The notes under the pieces were generated by a model. It ran no database searches, was not told the DNA's origin, and saw only the letters and a list, made by a program, of their open reading frames with translations. A stretch of 64,000 bases of DNA from assembly GCF_038023995.1 (NCBI RefSeq), contig NZ_CP150660.1, forward strand, positions 1,672,501 to 1,736,500, read 5' to 3'. The stretch comes from Polaribacter atrinae (GTDB lineage: Bacteria; Bacteroidota; Bacteroidia; Flavobacteriales; Flavobacteriaceae). Each line of letters starts with the position of its first letter. The stretch's first letter is position 1. The translations under genes were made by a program, and so were the position numbers. Shown one piece after another: positions 33,426 through 41,991 of this stretch.

Positions 33426-35036
33426 CTAAAATGCGTGTCGTTGAGGTCCACCTCTTCGTATATCTTCACTTGCAGCCTCTTCAAATTGCGTAAAATTATT
33501 TCTAAAAGCATTAGACAATTTAAAAGCGGTCTTATAATATGCTTCATCATCGTTCCAAGTAGATCTCGGACTTAATAATTCTGTTGGCACTCCAGGACAA
33601 CTTCTTGGTTGTGCAACTCCAAAAACAGAATGTATGTGATAATCTTCATATCTATAACTCCCTAAATCACCATTTAAAACAGCATTAATCATAGCTCGTG
33701 TATACTTTAAAGGCATTCTTCTACCAACTCCGTATTGTCCACCAGACCATCCAGTATTAATCAACCAAACATTTACACCAGCATCCTTCATTTTCTTACT
33801 TAGCATTTCTGCATATCTTGTAGGATGTAAAGGCATAAAAGGTGCACCAAAACAAGCAGAAAAACTTGGGGTTGGTTCTGTTACTCCTGCTTCTGTACCT
33901 GCAACTTTAGCTGTGTAACCTGAGATAAAGTGATAAGCAGCTTGGTTAGGTGTTAATTTAGAAATTGGAGGTAAAACACCAAAAGCATCTGCCGTTAAAA
34001 AGAAAATATTCTTCGGATTTTTACCTATGGATGGTGTTTGTATATTATCTATATGATGAATAGGATAACTAACACGAGTATTTTGAGTAATAGAAGTATC
34101 GGCAAAATCGATAGACCCATTAGCGTCCATAACTACATTTTCTAGGATTGCTCCTTTTTTAATAGCAGCAAAAATTTCTGGTTCTTGGTCTTTTGATAAA
34201 TTGATTACCTTAGCATAACAGCCACCTTCAAAATTAAATACGGTATTTTCTGCTGTCCAACCATGCTCATCATCACCAATTAAACTTCTTTCTGGATCTG
34301 TAGATAAAGTAGTTTTACCGGTACCAGACAATCCAAAGAAAATAGCTGTATCACCATCTTTACCAACATTTGCAGAACAATGCATTGGTAATGTATTTTT
34401 AGATACAGGTAATATAAAGTTTAAAGCAGAAAAGATTCCTTTTTTAATTTCACCTGTATATCCAGTACCTCCTATTAATGCAATTTTTTTACTAAAGTTT
34501 AAAATAGCAAAATTATGCTGACGAGTTCCATCTACCTCGGGATCTGCCATAAAACCAGGAGCATTTATTACCGTCCATTCTGGAGAAAAAGTTGCTAATT
34601 CCTTTTCTGTAGGACGTAAAAACATATTATACGCAAACATATTACTCCAAGGAAACTCGTTTACAACTCTAATATTTAATTTATAATTTTCATCTGCACA
34701 AGCATAACTGTCTCTTACAAAAATTTCTTTTTCAGATAAATAATGAACCACTTTATCATATAAAGCGTCAAACTTATCAGATTCAAAAGGAATATTTATA
34801 TCACTCCACCAGACCTCATCTTTGGTTACGTCATCTTTTACTATAAAACGATCTTTTGGAGAACGTCCTGTAAACTCACCTGTATTTACAGCAATTGCTC
34901 CCAAAGAAGAAACAACACCCTGCCCTTTTGCAACAGTTAAGTTATGTAGTTCTTCTGAGGTTAACTGATAACGAACTGTTGCATTCTTGATTCCTAGACT
35001 ATTTAACGAAATCGATTTCGTACTTGTATCTACCAT
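33426..35036 (-). CDS. pckA: Phosphoenolpyruvate carboxykinase (ATP)
   Basis: A 536-residue ATP-type PEPCK. Landmarks: FTGRSPKDRFIVKD, PMHCSANVGKDGDTAIFFGLSGTGKTTLS with the P-loop at about 233-241, RSLIGDDEHGW, ENVVMD, GYTAKVAGTE and NTGWSGGQYGVGRRMPLKYTRAM. It converts oxaloacetate and ATP to PEP, the entry step of gluconeogenesis (or the reverse, anaplerotically). It has its own -7 box at 35072-35079 and a terminator, so it is a single-gene unit. Confidence 0.97.
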   Translation of the reverse strand: MVDTSTKSISLNSLGIKNATVRYQLTSEELHNLTVAKGQGVVSSLGAIAVNTGEFTGRSPKDRFIVKDDVTKDEVWWSDINIPFESDKFDALYDKVVHYLSEKEIFVRDSYACADENYKLNIRVVNEFPWSNMFAYNMFLRPTEKELATFSPEWTVINAPGFMADPEVDGTRQHNFAILNFSKKIALIGGTGYTGEIKKGIFSALNFILPVSKNTLPMHCSANVGKDGDTAIFFGLSGTGKTTLSTDPERSLIGDDEHGWTAENTVFNFEGGCYAKVINLSKDQEPEIFAAIKKGAILENVVMDANGSIDFADTSITQNTRVSYPIHHIDNIQTPSIGKNPKNIFFLTADAFGVLPPISKLTPNQAAYHFISGYTAKVAGTEAGVTEPTPSFSACFGAPFMPLHPTRYAEMLSKKMKDAGVNVWLINTGWSGGQYGVGRRMPLKYTRAMINAVLNGDLGSYRYEDYHIHSVFGVAQPRSCPGVPTELLSPRSTWNDDEAYYKTAFKLSNAFRNNFTQFEEAASEDIRRGGPQRHAF

Positions 35037-35071
35037 ATCAATATATTTAATTTTTATAGATTAATTGAAGA

Positions 35072-35079
35072 CAAAATTA
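35072..35079 (-). promoter_or_regulatory. -7 box of pckA
   Basis: TAATTTTG on the minus strand, 35 bp before the start codon; no clear -33 TTG at the usual distance. Confidence 0.5.
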
Positions 35080-35121
35080 CACATTATTTTGAAACACCAT
35101 CTATATTTACTTTAAAATTGA

Positions 35122-35508
35122 CTATTTACTGTTATTTAATGATTTTTTTAAGAATATGATAATCATTAAAATCCATCCAATAATCAACGTTAATCCGCCT
35201 AAAGGTGTTACAAACCAAATAGATTTTGCGGTTATAGCTGTTAAATGAATTGCGTATATAGAACCTGAAAAAAGTACAGTTCCTAAGAAAAAAAGAGAAC
35301 TAATCTTATTTTTTTGTGAAATAGAAAAACCATCATAAATATTAACAAATAGCAGAACAATTACGTGGTACATTTGATAACGTACGCCAGTTTCAAAACT
35401 AGACAATTCTGCAGCTGTTAAAATTTCTTTTAATGCGTGTGCCCCAAAAGCTCCTAAAATAATAGCTAACATTCCTAAAACACAAGTAATAATTAAATTT
35501 TTAAACAT
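35122..35508 (-). CDS. DUF423-family membrane protein
   Basis: A 128-residue protein with four membrane helices and the DUF423 hallmarks: GMLAIILGAFGAHALKEIL, YQMYHVIVLLF, LGTVLFSGSIYAI and TPLGGLTLIIGWILM. The family is widespread with no established function. It lies downstream of pckA's promoter region on the same strand but is transcribed ahead of it; the saccharopine-dehydrogenase-like gene diverges from it 70 bp away. Confidence 0.85.
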   Translation of the reverse strand: MFKNLIITCVLGMLAIILGAFGAHALKEILTAAELSSFETGVRYQMYHVIVLLFVNIYDGFSISQKNKISSLFFLGTVLFSGSIYAIHLTAITAKSIWFVTPLGGLTLIIGWILMIIIFLKKSLNNSK

Positions 35509-35578
35509 TTTTAATGGTTTTTGTTAAATTTTAAACAAAATAACTATCTTCGTAAGACTACAAAAATAAGACATATTC

Positions 35579-36949
35579 ATGAAAAATATTCTAATTATTG
35601 GTGCAGGAAAATCGAGTTCTTTTCTTATAAAGTATTTATTAGAAAAATCCGATAAAGAAAACTTACGTATACTTATTGGTGACATTTCTACCGAAAATGC
35701 AGATAAAATTATCAATAAACATAAAAATGCCAAAAGTGTTGTTTTAGACATCTTTAACACTAAACAACGTCAAGAACTTATCAAGAAAACAGACCTTGTA
35801 ATCTCTATGTTGCCTGCAAGGTTTCATATCGAAGTTGCTAAAGATTGTATTCTTTTTAGCAAGCACATGGTTACAGCTTCTTACATATCCGAAGAAATAA
35901 AAGCTTTAGATACTGCGGCAAAAGACAAAAACTTAGTGTTTATGAATGAGGTTGGGCTAGACCCAGGAATAGACCACATGAGCGCTATGCAAATACTTGA
36001 TAAAATTAGAAACAAAGGTGCCAAAATATTATTATTTGAATCTTTTTGCGGAGGATTAGTGGCCCCTGAAAGTGACAATAACTTATGGAACTATAAATTT
36101 ACATGGAACCCTAGAAACGTTGTTTTAGCAGGACAAGGAGGCGCTGCAATGTTTATACAAGAAGGCACATATAAATACATTCCGTATCATAAATTATTTA
36201 GAAGAACTGAGTTTTTAAACATCAGCGATAGCGGAAAATTTGAAGCATATGCAAATAGAGATTCTCTAAAATACAGAAGCGTCTATGGCTTAGATAATAT
36301 ACCAACAATGTACCGAGGAACTATTAGAAAAGTAGGTTTTTCTAGAGCTTGGAACATTTTTGTTCAATTAGGTATGACAGACGATTCTTATACAATTGAA
36401 GATTCTGAAAACATGAGTTATCGAGATTTTGTAAATTTATTTTTAGCCTATTCTCCGTCAGATTCTGTGGAATTAAAATTACGTTCTTACTTAAAAATAG
36501 ATCAAGATGATGTAATGTGGGAAAAGCTAATAGAGTTAGATATTTTTAACCCGAAGAAACAAATTGGATTAAAAAATGCAACTCCTGCTCAAATGCTTCA
36601 AAAAATATTACAAGATTCTTGGACTTTACAAGAAGACGACAAAGACATGATTGTAATGCAACATCTTTTTGGTTATGAAATTGATGGAAAAAAACATCAA
36701 ATAGAAAGTAGTTTAACCGTAATCGGAGAAAATCAAACCTATACAGCCATGGCTAAAACAGTAGGTTTACCAGTTGGTATTGCTGCTTTAAAAATATTAA
36801 AGGGTGAAATTAAAACTCCCGGAGTTCAATTACCAATTACCAAAGAAATATATGAGCCTATTTTAAAAGAGTTAGAAAATTACGGCATAAAATTTACAGA
36901 GAAACAGGTGCCTTATTTAGGGTACAATCCTAATCATGTATTTGGATAA
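35579..36949 (+). CDS. Saccharopine dehydrogenase family protein (LYS9/glutamate-forming type)
   Basis: A 456-residue protein. It opens with a Rossmann NAD(P) site, ILIIGAGKSSSFLIKYLL, then DLVISMLPARFHIEVAKDCI, VTASYISEEIKALD, EVGLDPGIDHMSAMQ and FESFCGGLVAPESDNNLWNYKFTWNPRNVVLAGQG, which match the saccharopine dehydrogenase/LOR C-half enzymes. The family links 2-aminoadipate semialdehyde with glutamate in lysine degradation. No lysine-ketoglutarate reductase is nearby, so the pathway role is inferred. A palindromic repeat follows. Confidence 0.88.
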   Translation: MKNILIIGAGKSSSFLIKYLLEKSDKENLRILIGDISTENADKIINKHKNAKSVVLDIFNTKQRQELIKKTDLVISMLPARFHIEVAKDCILFSKHMVTASYISEEIKALDTAAKDKNLVFMNEVGLDPGIDHMSAMQILDKIRNKGAKILLFESFCGGLVAPESDNNLWNYKFTWNPRNVVLAGQGGAAMFIQEGTYKYIPYHKLFRRTEFLNISDSGKFEAYANRDSLKYRSVYGLDNIPTMYRGTIRKVGFSRAWNIFVQLGMTDDSYTIEDSENMSYRDFVNLFLAYSPSDSVELKLRSYLKIDQDDVMWEKLIELDIFNPKKQIGLKNATPAQMLQKILQDSWTLQEDDKDMIVMQHLFGYEIDGKKHQIESSLTVIGENQTYTAMAKTVGLPVGIAALKILKGEIKTPGVQLPITKEIYEPILKELENYGIKFTEKQVPYLGYNPNHVFG

Positions 36950-36962
36950 AAAATTATCATTA

Positions 36963-37016
36963 TGAGAGAGAATAACGAAGTAGTCTATTTATTTAGAGCT
37001 GCTTCGTTTCTCTCAA
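36963..37016. repeat. REP-like palindrome between convergent genes
   Basis: GAGAGAATAACGAAGTAG and CTGCTTCGTTTCTCTC form imperfect inverted arms around a TCTATTTATTTAGAG core, between the converging saccharopine-dehydrogenase-like and methyltransferase genes. Confidence 0.5.
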
Positions 37017-37027
37017 TCAATAAAACA

Positions 37028-37750
37028 TTACATTTTTAAATAAAAATCCTTAGTCAAGTTAATATACGCTTCCGTATATTGATGACGTTCAATTTCTATT
37101 ATTAAACTCTCTTCTTGTAGTTCAGTTACTTCAAAAGAAAACTCCATTAAACATCTTTTTATTTCTGATGTTTCGTTTCCTTGAACTCTACAAATTCTAT
37201 TTAAAAACAAATTATTTTCTTTCGCTAGTGCGATAAAACTTACTTCTTCCTTAAAAGGAATCACCACAGCAAATTTTCCGGTTTTTGATAATATTTTAGA
37301 AACTCGAACAATCAATTCATCAAAAGAGAGTGAAGACGTAAAACGTGCCTTATTTCTAGCCTTATCATCAGACTCAAACTCATCTGTATAAAATGGCGGG
37401 TTAGAAACTATTAAATCATAGCTTTCCTCCTCCTCGGCAATTTCATCTGCAAACTCACTAAAAGTAGCATGGTAACAATACAAACGATCTCCCCAATCAG
37501 ATTCTTCAAAATTGGCAACTGTTTGTTCATACGCATTTTCATCAACCTCAACAGCATCTATTGTCATAGCATCCGATCGCTGTGCAATCATTAAGGCAAT
37601 TACACCTGTACCAGCACCAATATCTAAAATGGTATCTGGATAATCAGCAACAGAACACCAAGCACCTAATAAAACACCATCTGTACCAACTTTCATGGCT
37701 GTTTTATCTTGATGGATGGTAAACTCTTTAAATTTAAATGGTTTCGACAT
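37028..37750 (-). CDS. trmN6: tRNA1(Val) (adenine(37)-N6)-methyltransferase
   Basis: A 240-residue class I SAM methyltransferase. It has the YfiC-type start PFKFKEFTIHQDKTAMKVGTDGVLLGAW, the SAM motif ILDIGAGTGVIALMIAQR, and the N6-adenine motif YDLIVSNPPFY. The enzyme methylates A37 of tRNA-Val in E. coli. It lies downstream of a tRNA-Ser gene on the same strand, which is probably coincidental. No signal or membrane segment. Confidence 0.9.
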   Translation of the reverse strand: MSKPFKFKEFTIHQDKTAMKVGTDGVLLGAWCSVADYPDTILDIGAGTGVIALMIAQRSDAMTIDAVEVDENAYEQTVANFEESDWGDRLYCYHATFSEFADEIAEEEESYDLIVSNPPFYTDEFESDDKARNKARFTSSLSFDELIVRVSKILSKTGKFAVVIPFKEEVSFIALAKENNLFLNRICRVQGNETSEIKRCLMEFSFEVTELQEESLIIEIERHQYTEAYINLTKDFYLKM

Positions 37751-37767
37751 TATATTTTCGCTCTATC

Positions 37768-37810
37768 ACATCGAGTCAATTTGATTTTTTATCAAATTTG
37801 TTTCGAGATG
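37768..37810. repeat. Hairpin between trmN6 and tRNA-Ser
   Basis: CATCGAGTCAATTTGAT pairs imperfectly with ATCAAATTTGTTTCGAGATG. It resembles the other TCGAGA-type palindromes in the window (3101-3138). Confidence 0.45.
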
Positions 37811-37817
37811 TTGTTAA

Positions 37818-37854
37818 TTAAAAAAAGTTCTATGCAATTAAACACAGAACTTTT
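37818..37854 (-). terminator. Terminator downstream of tRNA-Ser
   Basis: On the minus strand AAAAGTTCT and AGAACTTTT pair across GTGTTTAATTGCAT and run into a T tract, 21 bp after the mature tRNA 3' end. Confidence 0.7.
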
Positions 37855-37874
37855 AAAACTTTATTTTTTTTCAG

Positions 37875-37961
37875 TAGAGAGGAAGGGATTCGAACCCTCG
37901 GTACCGTTACCAGTACACTACCTTTCCAAGGTAGCGCCTTCGACCACTCGGCCACCTCTCT
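37875..37961 (-). tRNA. tRNA-Ser (anticodon GGA)
   Basis: Reading the minus strand: acceptor AGAGAGG pairs with CCTCTCT; D arm GGCCGAGTGG; anticodon arm CTACCTTGGAAAGGTAG with GGA in the loop; a long type II variable arm (TGTACTGGTAACGGTACC); T arm GAGGGTTCGAATCCCTTC. The 87-nt length and long variable arm fix it as serine. CCA is not encoded. The discriminator base reads A by this folding, where G is usual for serine, so the 3' end is worth checking. Confidence 0.93.
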
Positions 37962-38013
37962 TTCTTTGTTATTGCCAATCTCGTTTTTATCGTGATATAG
38001 CAATTTCAATATC

Positions 38014-38538
38014 TTACAAATACAACTCAATCAACCCTTCTGGCGTATCAACTTGTATTGTTTTGTTTTCTCTATCTACTTTTTTAATAAAATCATCTAC
38101 CATCGGAATAAAAATTTCCGTTCCTTCTCTGTCAATTTCAAAAAGGGGTTGTGCTGCTTTATCATTTATATGAACAATCTGCCCAACTTCTCCAAAATTA
38201 GCATCAACAACAGTAAAACCGATTACTTCATGATAGTAGAATTTGTCACCCGTTAATTCTGGCAACATTGTATTTGGTAAATAAACACCACATTTTAAAA
38301 TAGAATCTGCTTCTTCATCAGAATAAACATCTTCAAACTGAACTCGTAACTGATTTCCTTTGTGTAGTGAACTTTTATCAATAAAAAATGGAACCAAGTT
38401 TGTGCCGAATTCGACATAAACTGATTCCATTTCTGTATACAACTCAGGCTCGTCGGTATCTAATTTGATAACAACTTCACCCTTAAAACTATATTTTGTA
38501 ACGATTTTGCCTAAATAAAAACAATCTTCTTTACGCAT
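38014..38538 (-). CDS. rimM: Ribosome maturation factor RimM
   Basis: A 174-residue RimM: an N-terminal reductase-like barrel (CFYLGKIVTKYSFKGEVVIKLDTDEPELY) and a C-terminal PRC-barrel with ELTGDKFYYHEVIGFTVVD and the conserved tail FIPMVDDFIKKVDRENKTIQVDTPEGLIELYL. RimM binds S19 in the 30S head and promotes 16S rRNA processing. It follows rpsP by 19 bp, the usual S16-RimM order, so both are made from the rpsP promoter. Confidence 0.95.
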   Translation of the reverse strand: MRKEDCFYLGKIVTKYSFKGEVVIKLDTDEPELYTEMESVYVEFGTNLVPFFIDKSSLHKGNQLRVQFEDVYSDEEADSILKCGVYLPNTMLPELTGDKFYYHEVIGFTVVDANFGEVGQIVHINDKAAQPLFEIDREGTEIFIPMVDDFIKKVDRENKTIQVDTPEGLIELYL

Positions 38539-38557
38539 CTTCGTATTAATTTATAAT

Positions 38558-39094
38558 TTATTCTGCTGCTTTTGCTGCTGCATCATCAATAGTTTCTGGA
38601 GCCTCTTCAGCTTCAGCAACAACTTCTTCTGCTACTTCTTCAACAACTGGTTTAGCTGCTTCAATTCTTGCTTCATTAACTGCTTTTTCTGCTGCAAATG
38701 CTGCTGCTTTAGCATCAGATTCTGCTTTAGATAATCCAGCTTGTTTGTCAGAAATTTTAGCTTCTTTAGCTTCTACCCAAGCTGCAAATTTTGCATCTGC
38801 TTGCTCTTGTGTTAAAGCACCTTTTCTAACACCACCAAGTAAATGGTTTTTTAACATTGCACCTTTATAAGATAAAATGTTTTTTGCAGTATCAGTAGGT
38901 TGTGCACCATTTTGTAACCAAGTTACAGCTAAATCTACATCTAAATCAATAACTGCAGGGTTAACGTTTGGATTGTAAGTACCTATTTTTTCTAAGTATT
39001 TACCATCTCTTTTTGCACGAGCATCAGCGGCAACTACCCAATAGAATGGTTTCCCTTTTTTTCCGTGTCTTTGTAATCTAATCTTTACAGACAT
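38558..39094 (-). CDS. rpsP: 30S ribosomal protein S16 with extended C-terminus
   Basis: A 178-residue protein. The first 80 residues are canonical bS16 (VKIRLQRHGKKGKPFYWVVAADARAKRDGKYLEKIGTYNPN, in parts, then PTDTAKNILSYKGAMLKNHLLGG). The remaining 95 residues are an Ala/Glu-rich charged tail (KAESDAKAAAFAAEKAVNEARIEAAKPVVEEVAEEVVAEAEEAPE in parts), a form seen in Bacteroidota. It leads the rpsP-rimM operon and is preceded by a twin-hairpin leader. Confidence 0.95.
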   Translation of the reverse strand: MSVKIRLQRHGKKGKPFYWVVAADARAKRDGKYLEKIGTYNPNVNPAVIDLDVDLAVTWLQNGAQPTDTAKNILSYKGAMLKNHLLGGVRKGALTQEQADAKFAAWVEAKEAKISDKQAGLSKAESDAKAAAFAAEKAVNEARIEAAKPVVEEVAEEVVAEAEEAPETIDDAAAKAAE

Positions 39095-39106
39095 AATTTG
39101 TTAATT

Positions 39107-39171
39107 TTTTAAGGTTCTCGACCTTGATTATTAAAAATCTTACTATCTCGTAGTAAGTGGGCGCAAAAGTA
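39107..39171 (-). promoter_or_regulatory. rpsP promoter and twin-hairpin leader
   Basis: On the minus strand the -7 box TACTTTTG lies at 39171-39164. The leader then holds CTTACTA-CGAGA-TAGTAAG (39157-39139) and AAGGT-CGAGA-ACCTT (39125-39111). Both hairpins have perfect stems and the same pentaloop, CGAGA, and the second ends 16 nt before the start codon. The layout fits a protein-binding autoregulatory leader; I recall a bS16 leader candidate reported for Flavobacteria but could not compare. Confidence 0.6.
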
Positions 39172-39215
39172 CAAAACCTTTTTTAAACTAAAACGCTAAA
39201 TATCAATATTTTTTA

Positions 39216-39304
39216 GGGCGTTACCACAAGGGTCAAGCTTTCGCTACTCGCTTCCCGCAAAAAAATGCGAGAGAGCTTAAACAAACCGCTCTATCTCTAA
39301 CGCA
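39216..39304 (-). repeat. Structured intergenic element, family 2, copy 2
   Basis: On the minus strand: TGCGTTAGAGATAGAGCGG, TTTAAGCTC, a CTCGCATTTTTTTGCGGG hairpin, CGAGTAGCGAAAGCTTGACC, then GTGGTAACGCCC. The ends GCGTTA and TAACGC can pair. It matches the blocks of 18780-18960 and lacks that copy's insert. It sits upstream of the rpsP promoter in the 391-bp gap to the PA2169 gene; the rest of that gap is AT-rich. Confidence 0.55.
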
Positions 39305-39485
39305 GATAACGTTAGTAATTAACCAAAACGATAAAAACCGAAGAAAGAAGCTTTTAAATCAAATGAGTTAAAATCAAAATCTTATGAACTAATAACAAAG
39401 CCTCTTCTTTTATAATTTTGTACCAGATGTGAAACAATACACATCTTAAAACAAGCTATTGGAATTTTAAAATGAAAATGACAAC

Positions 39486-39935
39486 ATGAAGTACACAGAA
39501 AAAATTTCGAACAAATTAAACGAATTATTAGAAAAAAATTATGATGCCGAAAAAGGGTATTTAAACGCTGCAGAAAATGTAGAGAGTCCAAAATTAAAAA
39601 TCTTCTTTAAAAATAGAGCATCAGAAAGAAGTCAATTTGCAAAAGAACTTAGAACAGAAATTTTATCTCACGGACAAATACCAGAGGATGATGGTACTTT
39701 TAAAGGAACAGTGCACAGAAATTGGATGACACTAAAATCTTTATTTAGCGCAAATGATGAAGAGGCAATTTTAGAAGAAGCGCTTAGAGGTGAAAAAACA
39801 AGTTTAGACGAATATGCCGAAATTCTAGAAAAAGATGATGAATTTGCTCCATCAACTAGAAAAATGATAGAAATGCAACATCAGAAAATTCAATCTGCCA
39901 TTAATTTGTTAATGGTAAAAGAAGAGTTAGCCTAA
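39486..39935 (+). CDS. PA2169-family four-helix-bundle protein (DUF2383)
   Basis: A 149-residue all-helical soluble protein: ISNKLNELLEKNYDAEKGYLNAAENVESPKLK, FFKNRASERSQFAKELRTEI, then GTVHRNWMTLKSLFSANDEEAILEEALRGEK and STRKMIEMQHQKIQSAINLL. This is the ferritin-like DUF2383/PA2169 pattern with repeated Glu, His and Asp in helices; a metal site is possible but not shown. Relatives are stress-associated. It has its own terminator. Confidence 0.88.
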   Translation: MKYTEKISNKLNELLEKNYDAEKGYLNAAENVESPKLKIFFKNRASERSQFAKELRTEILSHGQIPEDDGTFKGTVHRNWMTLKSLFSANDEEAILEEALRGEKTSLDEYAEILEKDDEFAPSTRKMIEMQHQKIQSAINLLMVKEELA

Positions 39936-39983
39936 TCATAAAATATAAGTAGACTTACATCTAATTATATTTCACAAAACACT

Positions 39984-40019
39984 TAAAAAAGTCAATCCTT
40001 AACAGGGTTGACTTTTTTT
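39984..40019 (+). terminator. Terminator of the PA2169-family gene
   Basis: AAAAAAGTCAATCC pairs with GGGTTGACTTTTTT (one G-T pair) around TTAACA. Confidence 0.8.
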
Positions 40020-40182
40020 GTTGATCTTATTAAAGTCTAGAAACAATAAAAAACATCTTTAAACTTAACAAACAGTAAAACATCATAATTAAAAAAATGA
40101 GCTCAATTAAATTGTTAAATAATGATTGCTTAACATCAAACCTATTTCAATCAGCTACTTTTACTTATTAACCCCTTTCATT

Positions 40183-40806
40183 ATGAAGAATACAATTCGA
40201 CCTGTTAATAAAGATTTTGAAGAATTCGATCTTTTCTCACAGCTAAAGAGTTTAGGTATACAGTACGACAAAGAACATATTCTAGAAATAGATGTAAAAA
40301 AGAATGGATATATTTATTTACCACCAAATAAAGACAATTACATTTATGAAGTATTAACTGGAGCGGTAAAACTAGGTGGATATTCTGAGAATGGAGATAG
40401 TTATGTTTACGAAATTTTACCTTCTACGGAATTCTTTGGCAACTTAAAATATTTAAATGGACAGTTTCAAGAATATGCAAAAGCATTAGTAGATAGTAAA
40501 ATTAGATTATACAATTTAGATTTTTTTAAAACAATTATAGTAACAAACCCAATCATTACAAATTGGTTTATTTCTTACCTTGTAAAAAGATGGTGCTCTG
40601 CAGAATTAAAGTTAAAAAATATTAAAGAAAAGCAAATTGAAGAAAGAATAACCGCTCTTCAAAAACAACTGAATGTAGAAATTATAGATACAAAAGGAAC
40701 TCCTTATCTTCTTTTTAATGTATTATCTAAAAAAGATATGGGTGACCTTATTGGGGTCACCCGTCAAACTGTTGCTTCTATACTAGAAAAACAATTAGTC
40801 TTTTAA
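40183..40806 (+). CDS. Crp/Fnr-family transcriptional regulator
   Basis: A 207-residue protein from the ATG at 40183; an in-frame TTG 57 bp upstream would add an unrelated hydrophobic stretch and is less likely. Residues about 30-115 form a cyclic-nucleotide-binding-like barrel (GYIYLPPNKDNYIYEVLTGAVKLGG, STEFFGNLKYLNGQ), and the C-terminus is the HTH KKDMGDLIGVTRQTVASILEKQ. No Fnr cysteine cluster is present. The closest Bacteroidota relatives respond to unknown signals. It converges on the PhoD-like operon but control of it is not shown. Confidence 0.9.
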   Translation: MKNTIRPVNKDFEEFDLFSQLKSLGIQYDKEHILEIDVKKNGYIYLPPNKDNYIYEVLTGAVKLGGYSENGDSYVYEILPSTEFFGNLKYLNGQFQEYAKALVDSKIRLYNLDFFKTIIVTNPIITNWFISYLVKRWCSAELKLKNIKEKQIEERITALQKQLNVEIIDTKGTPYLLFNVLSKKDMGDLIGVTRQTVASILEKQLVF

Positions 40807-40944
40807 AATCCTAGAACATAAACCCCTTTCTTTAGCCTTAAAATTAAGTTTAAGTAACACAATATATTTCGTGTTCTACATAAAAAAAACAGTTATAAGA
40901 GTTCTAAGCAAAGAGCATATTACTTGTGAGACCTTTATAAATTA

Positions 40945-41979
40945 TTATAAAGGATAAATTTGTACAATTTTTTGTTGTAACATGTCATCTCCACGCATTT
41001 CCATCACAACCTCTTTTTTATCAAAATTAATTTTTAACACCCCAAAACTTTTTGTAGAAACAACGCTACCTACTCTTGCCGGATTATATTCTTTAGTAAA
41101 GTTCTCACTTGCGTGTGTCATTCCACTAGATGTAAAATCAATTAAAGGGTAGCTTAAGCCATTTACTTTTTCTTTAGAAAACTCCGATATATGACGATCT
41201 CCAGACAATAAAATAACATTATTAGCTTTTGAAGATACAATTACATCAAGTAGTTTTTTACGTTCTAACGGAAAGTTTGCCCACTTTTCATAAGGATGTT
41301 TTTCTGCAATTACCTGTACACTACTTAAAATGATATTAAATTTTGCAGATGAATTAACCAACTCACTTTCTAACCAAGCCCATTGTTGTTCACCTAAAAT
41401 AGTACGATTATCTTGAACACCATTTATACTCTTTTTGTTTATACTTGTTCTAAAATAACGAGTATCTAACAAAATAATTTTTACAGATCCTTTAGCTGTT
41501 TCTATAACTTCAGAATGATATACCCCTTCTCTTTTTCTTCTAGGAGAATTTTTATCAACTCCCAAAAAATTCAACAATAGTTCCTGACTTTTTTCTTTTT
41601 TAGGATATTCTATACCTGCATCATTGGCTCCAAAATCATGATCATCCCAAGTTCCCAAAACCTTCGTTTCTTTTAAAAGGTTTGCATATCCTTTTTGCTT
41701 TTTTTGAAGATTATAATCTGCTTCCATTTTATCCATATTCTCCGTGTCTGCATAAATAATATCTCCTCCCCACAACCATACATCTGGATTTAACCCAGCA
41801 ATATCATCCCATAACAGATTTGTTTGATCAGGTTTATTACAAGAACCAAAAGCAAGTACAAAGTCTGCTGTTTTTCCTTTTGTTGACTGCTTTAAATAAT
41901 CTTTATTTTCGCTTGATTTATAAGTTGTTTTACAAGACAAAACTGTAAAAACAACAAGTACTATAATATTTTTTTTCAT
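40945..41979 (-). CDS. PhoD-like alkaline phosphatase/phosphodiesterase
   Basis: A 344-residue lipoprotein (leader ends VFTVLSC, lipobox). It has the PhoD metal-site chain: FGSCNKPDQ, WGGDIIYADTENMDKM, LGTWDDHDFGANDAG, ILLDTRYFR, and VILLSGDRHISEFS. Such enzymes release phosphate from organic esters or phosphodiesters using Ca2+/Fe3+. It is last in a three-gene unit, 12 bp after the endonuclease/phosphatase gene and downstream of a TonB receptor, pointing to extracytoplasmic phosphate or nucleotide scavenging. Confidence 0.92.
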   Translation of the reverse strand: MKKNIIVLVVFTVLSCKTTYKSSENKDYLKQSTKGKTADFVLAFGSCNKPDQTNLLWDDIAGLNPDVWLWGGDIIYADTENMDKMEADYNLQKKQKGYANLLKETKVLGTWDDHDFGANDAGIEYPKKEKSQELLLNFLGVDKNSPRRKREGVYHSEVIETAKGSVKIILLDTRYFRTSINKKSINGVQDNRTILGEQQWAWLESELVNSSAKFNIILSSVQVIAEKHPYEKWANFPLERKKLLDVIVSSKANNVILLSGDRHISEFSKEKVNGLSYPLIDFTSSGMTHASENFTKEYNPARVGSVVSTKSFGVLKINFDKKEVVMEMRGDDMLQQKIVQIYPL

Positions 41980-41991
41980 GTATTCTATTTT

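Noticed and set aside
39216..39304. Integron attC site, because GCGTTA and TAACGC pair at the ends
   Set aside because: No integrase, no cassette array, and the inner blocks match another element in the window in place of attC boxes.
40931..40952. CCTTTATAA/TTATAAAGG hairpin at the end of the PhoD-like gene as a terminator
   Set aside because: It overlaps the stop region and has no T run on the minus strand, so it is not a convincing intrinsic terminator.
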